Positions 7,002 to 15,086 of a stretch of DNA of 21,647 nucleotides are shown here, in pieces. Position 1 is the first letter of the stretch. Each line of letters starts with the position of its first letter. The DNA is from JBBSDV01 sp038240335. GTDB taxonomy: Bacteria; Chloroflexota; Dehalococcoidia; DSTF01; JACRBR01. The notes beneath the pieces are model-generated. The model was not told where the DNA came from. It worked only from the letters and a program-made list of their open reading frames with translations, and made no database searches. The position numbers were made by a program, and so were the translations under genes. The stretch spans positions 1-21,647 of the forward strand of contig JBBSDV010000026.1 of the NCBI GenBank assembly GCA_038240335.1, written 5' to 3'.

Positions 7002-8219
7002 TCAAGCCGCGCGTTCGAGTTCGAACGCCGTGTGCAGCGCGCGCACCGCGTCGGCGACGCGATCCTCCGGAATGATGCAGGTGATCCGGATCTCGCTCGT
7101 CGAAATGATCTCGATGTTGATCCCCGCATCGGAGAGGGTGCGGAACATGCGCGCCGCGTACCCGGGCGCGCTCTGGATGCCCGTGCCGACGATACTCACC
7201 TTGCCCATCCGCTCGTCCGCGACGACCTCCTTCGCCCCGATCGCGCTGGCGATCTCGCGTACCTGCGGCAGCGCTCGCGCGAGGTCGATCCTCGCGAGCG
7301 TGAAGGTAATGTCGGTCTGCCGCTCTTCGCTCGCGTTCTGCACGATCGTGTCGACAGACAGATGCGCCTCAGCGAGCGGCTCGAAGATCTCCGCCGCGAC
7401 GCCGGGGCGATCCGGCACGTGACGAATCGTGATCTTCGCGACGTCGAGATCGTGAGCAATGCCGCGCACCCGGTTGAAGCCTTCCATATCGACGCCTCCG
7501 TGAATCAGTGTGCCGGGCTCGTCTTTGAAACTCGACGCGACGAGGATCGGGATGTTGTAGACCGCCCCGAGCTCGACCGCGCGCGGCGCCATCACCTTCG
7601 CGCCCTTGCTCGCCAGTTCGAGCATCTCTTCGTACGAGATGTCCTGCAGCTTTCGCGCGTCCGGCACGACCCGCGGGTCAGCGGTGTACACGCCGTCGAC
7701 GTCGGTGTATATCTCGCAGCGCGCCTCGAGCGCAGCCGCAAAGGCCACCGCCGTCGTGTCGGAGCCGCCGCGTCCAATCGTCGCGATATCGAGCTCTTCG
7801 GTTAGCCCCTGAAAGCCGGCGACGATGACGACGCGCCCGCGATCGACCTCGACGCGCAGCCGCTTCGGATCGATCGCAAGGATGCGCGCGCTACGATGGA
7901 CGGAGTCGGTGCGCATCCCTGCCTGCCCGCCCGATAGACTGATCGCCTCGACGCCGATCGCGTGCAGAGCCATCACCATGAGCGCGCTGGTCTGTGTCTC
8001 GCCCGTGCTGAGCAGGACGTCCATCTCGCGCGCGTGCGGCGCGTCCGTGATGCGATGCGCGAGATCGATCAGTTCGTCGGTCGTGTCACCCATCGCCGAG
8101 ACGACGGCGACGACGCGATCGCCGTCGGCGGCGCGGCGCTTGATCCGCGACGCGACGTGCTTGATTTTCTCGGCGCTCGCCACCGACGACCCGCCATACT
8201 TCTGGACGACCAATGCCAT
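7002..8219 (-). CDS. lysC: Aspartate kinase
   Basis: Catalyses ATP-dependent phosphorylation of L-aspartate, the first step toward lysine, threonine, methionine and diaminopimelate; cytoplasmic. The 405-aa protein has the amino-acid-kinase fold with VQKYGGSSV at residues 5-13, STGETQTSALM near 71, GRGGSDTTAVAFAA near 150 and TDVDGVYTADPR near 170. Two C-terminal ACT domains follow (about 265-335, beginning near VPDRPGVAAEIF, and about 340-405, GTGIQSAPGYAARMF), the usual site of feedback inhibition by lysine and/or threonine. The start at 8219 has a GGGAG site about 7 nt upstream. The gene stands alone; the adjacent DoxX-like gene is 259 bp upstream. Confidence 0.96.
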   Translation of the reverse strand: MALVVQKYGGSSVASAEKIKHVASRIKRRAADGDRVVAVVSAMGDTTDELIDLAHRITDAPHAREMDVLLSTGETQTSALMVMALHAIGVEAISLSGGQAGMRTDSVHRSARILAIDPKRLRVEVDRGRVVIVAGFQGLTEELDIATIGRGGSDTTAVAFAAALEARCEIYTDVDGVYTADPRVVPDARKLQDISYEEMLELASKGAKVMAPRAVELGAVYNIPILVASSFKDEPGTLIHGGVDMEGFNRVRGIAHDLDVAKITIRHVPDRPGVAAEIFEPLAEAHLSVDTIVQNASEERQTDITFTLARIDLARALPQVREIASAIGAKEVVADERMGKVSIVGTGIQSAPGYAARMFRTLSDAGINIEIISTSEIRITCIIPEDRVADAVRALHTAFELERAA

Positions 8220-8253
8220 GCGTCACTCCCGGCGTGCGATTCCAGCATGCGGC

Positions 8254-8269
8254 CGATTCTAGCGAATCG
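8254..8269. promoter_or_regulatory. Inverted repeat over the presumed lysC promoter
   Basis: CGATTC-TAGC-GAATCG overlaps a minus-strand -10-like TAGAAT (8261-8256) about 36 nt before the aspartokinase start. It could be an operator, but no clear -35 is present and six-base arms are short. I see no riboswitch-like structure in the rest of the 8220-8478 gap. Confidence 0.3.
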
Positions 8270-8478
8270 CCTCCGCTATCGCTCGGACAGCGGGGTCGCC
8301 GAAAAGGGCGGTCCCGACCCAACCGTGATCGCCGCTTGCAGCTCACGCGACCTACTGGGAAGGAGAACGCGGCCGGGGCGTCGTGCAACCTCGAGCGTGT
8401 GGCAATCGGGATGTCAGACCGAGAATCAGCTGTCGGCGTCGCCGGCGCACCCGAGCAACGAGACGGGCGACGCCCTGC

Positions 8479-8970
8479 TCAGTCGTTCTTCTCGTCGTCG
8501 TCGCTCTTGCCATGGCCAGACGTCAGGGCATCGAGCGACAGGTTTCCCGGCCCGGCGAGGAACAGCGTCGCCGCGCTCGCCGCAAGCAGGAGAGGAAACT
8601 CGAACCCGCCTTCGCCGTAGAGCCCGTTCTTCCAGTGCACCTTCTGAATCGCCGTCGCCATGTTGCCGATCACGATGGGCGCGGCGAGGCGTGTCTTGAA
8701 GCCAAGCAGCAACGCGAGGCCGCCGCCGAACTCCGCGAACCCCGACATGTACGCTGCGGCCTTCGGCGCCGGCACGTCCATGCTCTCGAGTTTTTCGCCG
8801 AATCCCTCCGGACCCGTTTGCTCGACTGCTGGCTCAAAGTTCGGCCCGAACATCTTCTCCAACGTCTCGGGCGCGGACTTCCCCGGCCCGCCGAACAGCT
8901 TCGTATAGCCGTGCGCGACCAGGATTCCGCCGCTCACGATCCGCAGCACGAGCAAGCCCAGACTTCGCAT
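8479..8970 (-). CDS. DoxX family membrane protein
   Basis: A 163-aa inner-membrane protein with about four hydrophobic helices. The N-terminus (LGLLVLRIVSGGILVAHGYTK) and central FAEFGGGLALLLGF segment are typical of the DoxX/DoxD-like family, whose members are linked to redox or thiol homeostasis in some bacteria but mostly have no proven role. The loop between helices 1 and 2 is longer than usual (about residues 27-70). The tail ends in a charged DDDEKND. The start has GGAGGGG about 5 nt upstream. The substrate is unknown. Confidence 0.85.
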   Translation of the reverse strand: MRSLGLLVLRIVSGGILVAHGYTKLFGGPGKSAPETLEKMFGPNFEPAVEQTGPEGFGEKLESMDVPAPKAAAYMSGFAEFGGGLALLLGFKTRLAAPIVIGNMATAIQKVHWKNGLYGEGGFEFPLLLAASAATLFLAGPGNLSLDALTSGHGKSDDDEKND

Positions 8971-9157
8971 GATTACCCCTCCGCCGCTGAGGACGGCGCG
9001 TTCTCCGCGCGCTCATCTAACGATAGTAGCCGATGCCAGCTGAGTCACGTACCACTGTGCGCCACACTCCATCCCCTCGCATCCGCGCGTGACGACGCCG
9101 CGCTGCCACAGCACGGGCATCGTTCTCTTCTCTCGATGGGAACCCCCAACAACGCGG

Positions 9158-10621
9158 TCACCGCTCGAGCGGCACCAGCTCGCCATCACGATACTCGGCG
9201 ACATACGGATTCGGACTGGTGCGGAGCTTCGCGACGTACGGGTCGTCGGGCGCGAAGGTCTGGAGCGTGACGCTTGGCCCCCAGATCGTCGCGGCAAGCG
9301 CCGGCAGGACGAAGAAATTGTCGAGGGGATGTACCAGCGGCCCGCCGACGACCTCGACGCGCGAATTTGGCGGCACATGGGGATACAGGCGGACTGCGTC
9401 ATCGTGCAGGTGATGCCAGTTCATCGTCACGCGCTGCCACGGCTCGTTCTGGAGATGCGTCTGCCAGGCGAACCACGGCGTCACCAGCACCAGCGCGGCG
9501 ACGGCGAGCACGACCGGCAATCGGCTCTGCACGCGGCGCAGCAGCGGCTCCAGCAAGATGACGTAGCCCGCGACAACCATCACGAAGCCAGGCGTTGCGA
9601 GGTACGTGAATCGATTGGCGGTGTGCGTCTCGACGAAGATGTGGGGGACGATTGCCAGCACCATCCAGACCGCGCCGACGCGGCCGATGCGTGGCCCGAT
9701 CGCGAGCATCGCCGCAGCGAGCGCCAGCAGCACGAATGCTGCATACAGATGCGGCGGGTCGATGTACTGCGGCGGCTCTAGCCCGATCGGGTACAACAGC
9801 CTGCCGGCATAGATCATAAAGACGCGCGGCGCGTGATCGAGGCTGTACACCGTCGATGCTTCGGTACAGTCGCACGCGCGCACGGCGAGCACCGCGACGA
9901 ACCCGATGAGCGCGAACGGCAGCGTGCGCAGCGCCGCGCGCAGCAGCCGGCCACGCGGCGGCTCGTCGAACAGCAGGAATGCAAGAGCAAACGCCGGGAA
10001 GATGATCGCCATCGACTCGTTCGACATCAGCGCCAGCAGGTAGAGCGCGACCGCCGCGACGAGCCAGGCGTTCGAGGATGACGCTTCCCTGGCGCGCGCG
10101 CACTCGACGATCGCGCTTAGTGTCGCAACGAGAAAGAACGCCGCGGCGACGTGCGGGACGGTTGCCACCTGGCCCAAGGCACCGGCGTATGTTGGATGGA
10201 TGCCGAACAGCAGCGCCGCCGCGAACGCCGCCGGCACGTGCGCCGACGTGCGAACGATCACGCGATACAGCAGCGCTACGGTGCCGAGATGCAGCGCGAG
10301 GATCGCGATGTGCATCGGCAGCGGCGTCATGCCGAAGATCTCGTACTGCGCGAGATACATGAGGCCCGGGATGACGCGCCAGTTCGGCGTTAGATCCTGG
10401 CCGAGCGCGAGGTGCTTGACGTACGTGCGCGCGCCATGCGTCGCGATCTCGGCGAACGGCACATAGTCGTCCTGGTAGAAATAGAAGGAGAGCGTGCGTG
10501 CCTGCGTGGCGAACGTCACCAGCAGTGCGATCGGCAAGCACCAGCGCGTCCACAACGCACGGCGGTCGCCATCCGCCTCGACACGGGCTCGCGGACGCGA
10601 CTCAGTGGCCAGCGTTGTCAT
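9158..10621 (-). CDS. Polytopic membrane protein, GT-C glycosyltransferase-like, second of a tandem pair
   Basis: A 487-aa integral membrane protein with about ten hydrophobic segments. After the first helix it has YQDDYVPF (D51, D52), a paired acidic motif in the first extracytoplasmic loop as in GT-C glycosyltransferases that use polyprenyl-phosphate sugars. Later conserved blocks include DLTPNWR, YAGRLLYPIGLEPPQY and ANRFTYL. The C-terminal 90 residues are a soluble domain ending in EYRDGELVPLER. Its ATG lies inside the upstream paralog: the two reading frames overlap by 20 bp (10602-10621), implying coupled translation. It may transfer sugar to a lipid or protein, but the substrate is unknown and a non-enzymatic role is not excluded. 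Confidence 0.82.
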   Translation of the reverse strand: MTTLATESRPRARVEADGDRRALWTRWCLPIALLVTFATQARTLSFYFYQDDYVPFAEIATHGARTYVKHLALGQDLTPNWRVIPGLMYLAQYEIFGMTPLPMHIAILALHLGTVALLYRVIVRTSAHVPAAFAAALLFGIHPTYAGALGQVATVPHVAAAFFLVATLSAIVECARAREASSSNAWLVAAVALYLLALMSNESMAIIFPAFALAFLLFDEPPRGRLLRAALRTLPFALIGFVAVLAVRACDCTEASTVYSLDHAPRVFMIYAGRLLYPIGLEPPQYIDPPHLYAAFVLLALAAAMLAIGPRIGRVGAVWMVLAIVPHIFVETHTANRFTYLATPGFVMVVAGYVILLEPLLRRVQSRLPVVLAVAALVLVTPWFAWQTHLQNEPWQRVTMNWHHLHDDAVRLYPHVPPNSRVEVVGGPLVHPLDNFFVLPALAATIWGPSVTLQTFAPDDPYVAKLRTSPNPYVAEYRDGELVPLER

Positions 10622-12080
10622 CGTGGAGGCGCACTAGCGTGCCGTCGCGGTATTCGGCGAGGTAGGGACTCTGCGAGACGAGCGCAAGCTGGGCGGGGAG
10701 CGATCCTGGCTCAAGGTCTTCGAGCGTCACATCGGAGCCCCACGTCGTCTGCGCGAAGGCCGGCAGGATGTAGATCTGATAGTCGTAGCGCTGGAATGGG
10801 CCGCCGATGATCATCACCCGCGTGTGCGGCGGCACTGTCGGGAAGACGCGGGTCACGTCGCGATGAAATTGCTGCCAATCGTCCGTTGCGGCCGCAAACG
10901 GCTGATCCTGCTGCACTGTTTGATACGCGTACCAGCCGAGCAGCAGCGCGAACACCGGCGCGAGCGCGGCCACCGCGAGCCGCGGGCTGAACTTGGCGAG
11001 CGGCTCGGCGAGCATGACGGCGACAGCGCCGGCGAGCAGTGCGAACCCGATCGCGGGAATGTAGAGGTACCGGCTCGCCGTCGCGTACTGGATGAAGATG
11101 TGCGGGATGAGCGCAAGGATTATCCACAGCGTGCCAAGGCGCGCGACCTTCGGCCCGAAGATGCAGGCCGCAAGGGCGACGGCGGCCAGCGCCGCGGCGC
11201 CGACGACGTGCGCCGTTTGCACGTACTGCGGGGACTCGAGCCCGATTGGGTACACAAGCCGGCCGGCATAGATCAGCGTCTGGTTCCACACATTCGCGGT
11301 ACCCCAGACGCTCGTGCCCTCGTTGCACCCGCAGGCGACGAACGTGCCGGCGGTCGCCAGTCCCGCCACCGCGAACGGCGCGGTGCGGAGCACGGATCGC
11401 AGCAGGCGGCCCTCGGGTCGCGGATCGAACATCAAGAACGCCAGCCCGAACACCGGGAACATGATCGCCATTCCCTCGTGCGAGCCGATTACGAGCAGGC
11501 AGAGCACGAACGCGGCGCCGAGCCAGATCATCGACCGTCGCCGGTCGGCCGCGAGCGCGCATTCGAGGACGGCCGCGAGCGTCGCGATGAGGAAGAAGCC
11601 GGCCATCTCCTGCGTCGCCGTCGTCACCTGCGAAAGCGCGCCCACATACGCAGGGTTCAGCCCGAAGACCAGCGCCGCGACGCACGCCGCCCAGGCCCGG
11701 CCGGTCGTGCGCCAGATCACGTAGTAGAGGAGCGCCGCCGCGCCCACGTGCAGCGCGAGCGTGATGATGTGTACCGGCAGCGGATTCATCCCGGCGAACT
11801 CGTACGAGCCGAGGTACAGCAACCCCGGCAACGGCCGCCAGTTTGGCGTCAGGTCGCTTGCGGTCAGCAGATTCCAGACGTAGGTGCGGCCGCCGTTCGT
11901 CGCGATCTCGCCGAACGGCACATAGTCGTCGAAGTAGAAGAAGTGGGAGACGGTGATCAGCTGCAGAGCGAGCGTTGCGATCAGCCCCGCCGGCAAGAGC
12001 GCGATATGCGACAGTACCGCGAGTCGCGGAAGCCGGAGGCTCGCCTCCCGCTCGCGCTCATCCCTCGTCGCCACAGCCAT
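10602..12080 (-). CDS. Polytopic membrane protein, GT-C glycosyltransferase-like, first of a tandem pair
   Basis: A 492-aa paralog of the downstream gene with the same architecture: FYFDDYVPFGE with D51-D52 at identical positions, DLTPNWRPLPGLLYL, YAGRLVYPIGLESPQY, ASRYLYI and a closing EYRDGTLVRL. Collinear similarity across the full length shows an old tandem duplication. A minus-strand TATAAT (12094-12089) ends 8 nt before the ATG, with no Shine-Dalgarno sequence, so translation is probably leaderless or nearly so. The pair probably forms a two-gene operon. Family membership is inferred from topology and the DD motif. I cannot say whether the two form a heterodimer or differ in substrate. 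Confidence 0.82.
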   Translation of the reverse strand: MAVATRDEREREASLRLPRLAVLSHIALLPAGLIATLALQLITVSHFFYFDDYVPFGEIATNGGRTYVWNLLTASDLTPNWRPLPGLLYLGSYEFAGMNPLPVHIITLALHVGAAALLYYVIWRTTGRAWAACVAALVFGLNPAYVGALSQVTTATQEMAGFFLIATLAAVLECALAADRRRSMIWLGAAFVLCLLVIGSHEGMAIMFPVFGLAFLMFDPRPEGRLLRSVLRTAPFAVAGLATAGTFVACGCNEGTSVWGTANVWNQTLIYAGRLVYPIGLESPQYVQTAHVVGAAALAAVALAACIFGPKVARLGTLWIILALIPHIFIQYATASRYLYIPAIGFALLAGAVAVMLAEPLAKFSPRLAVAALAPVFALLLGWYAYQTVQQDQPFAAATDDWQQFHRDVTRVFPTVPPHTRVMIIGGPFQRYDYQIYILPAFAQTTWGSDVTLEDLEPGSLPAQLALVSQSPYLAEYRDGTLVRLHDDNAGH

Positions 12081-12088
12081 CGGCCGCG

Positions 12089-12094
12089 ATTATA
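12089..12094 (-). promoter_or_regulatory. -10 box of the tandem membrane-protein operon
   Basis: A perfect TATAAT on the minus strand, 8 nt before the ATG at 12080. The implied leader is 0-2 nt. The -35 region is not recognisable. Confidence 0.55.
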
Positions 12095-12146
12095 GCGCGT
12101 GTCTCCGGCTGATTGTCGTGAAACAACCATTCGCACCGCTGCGCGC

Positions 12147-13220
12147 CTACCGATACCCCCGCGCGGCGATCGGCCACACCTCGACGACCTCGTCGCCTTC
12201 GACGGCGTAGAGCACGTTGTGGAGGTTGATCGTCGGGTCGATGTGTGAGGGCCAGAGCTCGATGCAGTCGCCGACACCGAGCGTGCTTTCCGGCGGCAGC
12301 GCGATCGTCGCATGCTCGTCGCTGAGAAAGAGCACGCTCGCGCCATCGATGCCCTTCACCGACGGGTTGCCGTGATCGACGGCGCAGGCCTTGAGGCCGG
12401 AGTCGGTGGCGCACTGCTCAGCACGAGGCCGGCTGAGTACCGTGCCGAGGATCGAGAACGCCATCTCGAACGGAAGGTCGAGCTTCGCGTAGGCGGTGTC
12501 CATCAACACGTACGAGCCCGCCTGTACCTCAGTGATGCCCTCCATGCTGCCGGTGATGTCGTACGTGCCCGTGCCGCCGCCGCTGACGATATCGCAGCGC
12601 AGCCCTGCCTCGCGAATCATCCGCGCCGTCGAGAGCAGGCGATCCATTGCCTTCGCGGCCTTCGCTTCGCGCTCGTCGCGATCCTCGATGCCGACGACGT
12701 GGCCCTCGTACCCCATGACGCCGCGTAGCACGATGCCGGACGTGGCGTCGGCGCGCTTCGCCAGCGCCAGCGCCGGCTCGCCCGGCGCGATGCCGCAGCG
12801 CGGCAACCCAACGCCGACGTCGATCAGCACGCCGACGCTCGCGCCCGTCGCCTGCGCGGCCGCGGCAACGTCATCAAGCCCATAGTCGGAATCGATCGCG
12901 ACGATGATCGTGGCGACGCCGGCAAGCTTCGCGACCCGAGCGGCCTTGCCTGGCCCGATGATCTCGTTGGCGATCAAGATCTCGTCGCACAACCCGTCGC
13001 CCGCGACCACCTCCGCCTCGCCCACGGTCGCGCACGTCAGGCCAGTACACGCGCCTGCCGCCAGTTGCCGCTTCGCGATCGCCGGCGTCTTGTGCGCCTT
13101 GAAGTGCGGCCGCAGCTTGCAACCGCGGTCCGCGAAATAGTTCGCCATCGCCGCGATGTTCCGCTCCATCGCCGGCAGATCGACGACAAGCGCCGGGGTG
13201 GGGATCTCGCGCAGCTTCAT
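12147..13220 (-). CDS. D-threonine aldolase-like PLP enzyme (alanine racemase fold)
   Basis: A 357-aa cytoplasmic fold-type III PLP enzyme. IPTPALVVDLPAMERN opens the TIM barrel, and RPHFKAHKT contains the probable PLP lysine (K41). SGGGTGTYD (about 208-216) and QAGSYVLMD (about 227-235) hold the cofactor phosphate. The C-terminal beta domain has PSHIDPT, with H326 and D328 in the His-x-Asp metal position known for bacterial D-threonine aldolase (D-threonine to glycine plus acetaldehyde), rather than the His-x-Cys of eukaryotic D-serine dehydratase. It could instead act on other beta-hydroxy D-amino acids. A TATCAT box ends 6 nt before the ATG with no ribosome site. It is divergent from the Arg/Gly-rich gene. 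Confidence 0.85.
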   Translation of the reverse strand: MKLREIPTPALVVDLPAMERNIAAMANYFADRGCKLRPHFKAHKTPAIAKRQLAAGACTGLTCATVGEAEVVAGDGLCDEILIANEIIGPGKAARVAKLAGVATIIVAIDSDYGLDDVAAAAQATGASVGVLIDVGVGLPRCGIAPGEPALALAKRADATSGIVLRGVMGYEGHVVGIEDRDEREAKAAKAMDRLLSTARMIREAGLRCDIVSGGGTGTYDITGSMEGITEVQAGSYVLMDTAYAKLDLPFEMAFSILGTVLSRPRAEQCATDSGLKACAVDHGNPSVKGIDGASVLFLSDEHATIALPPESTLGVGDCIELWPSHIDPTINLHNVLYAVEGDEVVEVWPIAARGYR

Positions 13221-13226
13221 AGCTGG

Positions 13227-13232
13227 ATGATA
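13227..13232 (-). promoter_or_regulatory. -10 box of the D-threonine aldolase-like gene
   Basis: TATCAT (5 of 6 match to TATAAT) on the minus strand ends exactly 6 nt before the ATG at 13220, the same spacing as at ligA and rsmG. No Shine-Dalgarno sequence is present. Confidence 0.5.
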
Positions 13233-13383
13233 GCGCCTCGAGGATAGGCGGCATGCCGCTGTGCGGCCCGTGCAGTCTTCGATTCCTCGTTCTGATTATC
13301 CGACGCAAATTCCATGTTCTCAGTCTGCGCGTGTGGTTGGTTGCGAGTGCACGGCGAAACTGGCTCGAACGACCGCCCCCGAA

Positions 13384-13389
13384 TACCCT
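13384..13389 (+). promoter_or_regulatory. Possible -10 box of the Arg/Gly-rich gene
   Basis: TACCCT (TANNNT) ends exactly 6 nt before the ATG at 13396; no Shine-Dalgarno sequence lies between. It is a weaker match to TATAAT than the other cases. Confidence 0.35.
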
Positions 13390-13395
13390 GACGTC

Positions 13396-14097
13396 ATGAG
13401 TGAACAATCCGGCAAGCGGCCGCGCCGACGGCGCGGTGGCCGTGGCGGCCAGCATCGATCGCCCCAGCGTGACGCCAGCCAGCAAGAGGAGCCAGCGGCA
13501 GAAAGCGGCGGCGATCAGGCAGCCGACGGCGACGCTGCCCGCGCACCGAGGCAGGACAGTCGCCGCGGTTCACGAGGCGGCGGCGGCGAAGGCACACGCA
13601 CGCCGGGGCCGCCCCCCGGGCCGCCGGGCGCAGGCCGCAGCGGTCCGCCGCCGGGACCCGGCAGTGGCGGTCGCACGCATCGTGCGCCGACGTCCGACAC
13701 GACGCAGCCGCGCACCGAACGATTGCCGGCTGGCGATCGCCCGCAGCGCAACGAGCGCGCACCGCGCACCGATCGCCCGCAGCGTGGTGGCGACCGGCCG
13801 CAGCGCAACGATCGTTCGTCATCATCGCAGGGACGTGATCGCGATCGTGGCCCGCGCGTCTTCGAGACGCCGGTGCCGCAGGACGAGCGCTCGATCGAGC
13901 TTGGCGCGCGATTCCGCGAGGCGCAGGTCGCCATCCGTGACGCCCGCAAGGCGCTCGACAAGCGCCGCGCCGAATCCAGCGACGAACCCGAGTGGATGGT
14001 CGAACAGCTGACCACCGCCGAGCAGCAATTCGAGGCCGCCGCCACCGCCTGGTCCGAGCACCTCGAGACCACCGGCCGCAAGGTCGTGCGGCGATAG
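13396..14097 (+). CDS. Arg/Gly/Pro-rich disordered protein with C-terminal helical domain
   Basis: A 233-aa protein that I cannot name. Residues 1-20 are strongly basic (KRPRRRRGGRGG). Residues 20-155 are low complexity and rich in Gln, Gly, Pro, Arg and Asp, with an RG/GGG patch, a PPPGPPGAG run and several DRPQRN/DRPQRG repeats (about 115-145). The last 75 residues are of normal complexity and predicted helical (RFREAQVAIRDARKALDKRR, then EQLTTAEQQFEAAATAWSEHL), probably a coiled coil. It resembles nucleic-acid-binding or condensate-forming disordered proteins, but that is inference. The absence of stops and a consistent frame make it a likely real gene. The start chosen is the ATG with a leaderless -10 box. 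It is convergent with the PAP2 gene. Confidence 0.75.
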   Translation: MSEQSGKRPRRRRGGRGGQHRSPQRDASQQEEPAAESGGDQAADGDAARAPRQDSRRGSRGGGGEGTRTPGPPPGPPGAGRSGPPPGPGSGGRTHRAPTSDTTQPRTERLPAGDRPQRNERAPRTDRPQRGGDRPQRNDRSSSSQGRDRDRGPRVFETPVPQDERSIELGARFREAQVAIRDARKALDKRRAESSDEPEWMVEQLTTAEQQFEAAATAWSEHLETTGRKVVRR

Positions 14098-14168
14098 ATG
14101 GCGTAGCTGTAGCTCAGAATCCGAAGCGCGGCTCCTCGACCGGCCCGTCACTCGACACGGAGCGCGGC

Positions 14169-14953
14169 TCAGTCGGTCGACATGTTCGCGACGGCGAAGA
14201 CGGGCGCCGCGTCGATTTCGGCCCGCTGCGGCCCGAAGGCCGCGTGGGTTCGCAGCATCGCAACGACCTTTGGCTCCGGCCGCGATGCGGTCCATACGAT
14301 CGCCACGGCGATGCAAAGGCTCGCCAGAACGTCGACGAGATAGTGCTCTCCGAGGTAGAGAACGGCGAACACCGTGAGCACTGTGTAGGCGCTGAACACC
14401 GCCGCCATAACGTTCACACGCTTCCAGCACAGCCACAGCGCGAGCGTCGCCGGCGTCAGCACGTGCATGCTGGGGAAGGCCGCGGAGGGATTGCCGTCGT
14501 TCGGCACGAACCCGGTCACCAACGGCATGATCCGCACCTCGTGAACCGTCATCCAAGGGGGATCCGTCGGCATCAACAAATACACCACCAACGGCAGGAA
14601 GTAGATGCTGAGGCGAACGGGAGCATACGTCCCGATCAGATGCCACTTGAACACGACGACGTACAGTGTCAGCAACGACGGCACAACAAACCATGCCGTA
14701 TAGACCACGGTCCAAAAGACGTCGAACGACGTCGCGTGGCCGGCGAAGAACAACGACTGCAGGCGCTGCCCAGGCGTCGCGCCACCACCGAGCACGCGAT
14801 CGATCGCGGGCAGGACGTTGCGCTCGTGTTGAACGCCGGCATGGCTAGGGAGTGCCCGAAGATACCCGTACCCGAGGACGCCTCGATGATCGCGAGGAAC
14901 ACTGTCGATCGTAGGACCAGACTCCGCACAACGCGAGCATGACGCACCAACAT
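14169..14953 (-). pseudogene. PAP2-superfamily phosphatase/transferase, apparently frameshifted
   Basis: A membrane PAP2 enzyme of the kind that dephosphorylates or transfers lipid phosphate head groups. The main frame shows several hydrophobic helices, TDPPW, the catalytic PSMHVLTPA block and GEHYLVDVLAS with the second catalytic His and the Asp. Its N-terminal part does not look native: upstream of GYGYLRALP the frame reads Arg/Cys-rich sequence without a helix. In another frame, an ATG at 14953 starts MLVRHARVVRSLVLR followed by STVFLAIIEAS, a plausible first membrane helix, and it joins the main frame if one base is restored near 14876. The simplest repair adds a C to a CC run (GCG-TCC-CTC-GGG). 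This may be a sequencing error or a true mutation. If the frame is in fact intact, the gene would begin elsewhere, up to 15017. Confidence 0.7.
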
Positions 14954-15043
14954 ATGCAGCAAGTATCGGCCGCGTTGCCACCATCTCTGAATGCCTGTCG
15001 CGTCGCATCGCAATCAAAACGCGAGCTGAAGAGCCGCCCGCAA

Positions 15044-15086
15044 TCCGACCTCCGACGCCTGCCTCGGACCTCCGCGCTCCGTCCTC
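15044..15086. repeat. Heptamer array, TCCGACC type
   Basis: Reads as TCCGACC TCCGACG (CCTGCC) TCGGACC TCCGCGC TCCGTCC TC, a degenerate 7-bp tandem repeat of the same unit as upstream of ligA. It ends at the stop codon of the DinB-like gene and lies about 90 bp upstream of the PAP2 gene. Confidence 0.6.

Noticed and set aside
8220..8478. Possible lysine riboswitch or tRNA upstream of aspartokinase
   Set aside because: I could not find a conserved riboswitch core, a cloverleaf or a GTTCRA T-loop on either strand; a covariance-model search would settle it.
10824..12095. 423-codon plus-strand open frame opposite the first DDY membrane protein
   Set aside because: Highly charged Arg/Glu/His-rich shadow of a hydrophobic protein; the sense frame has a paralog and conserved motifs.
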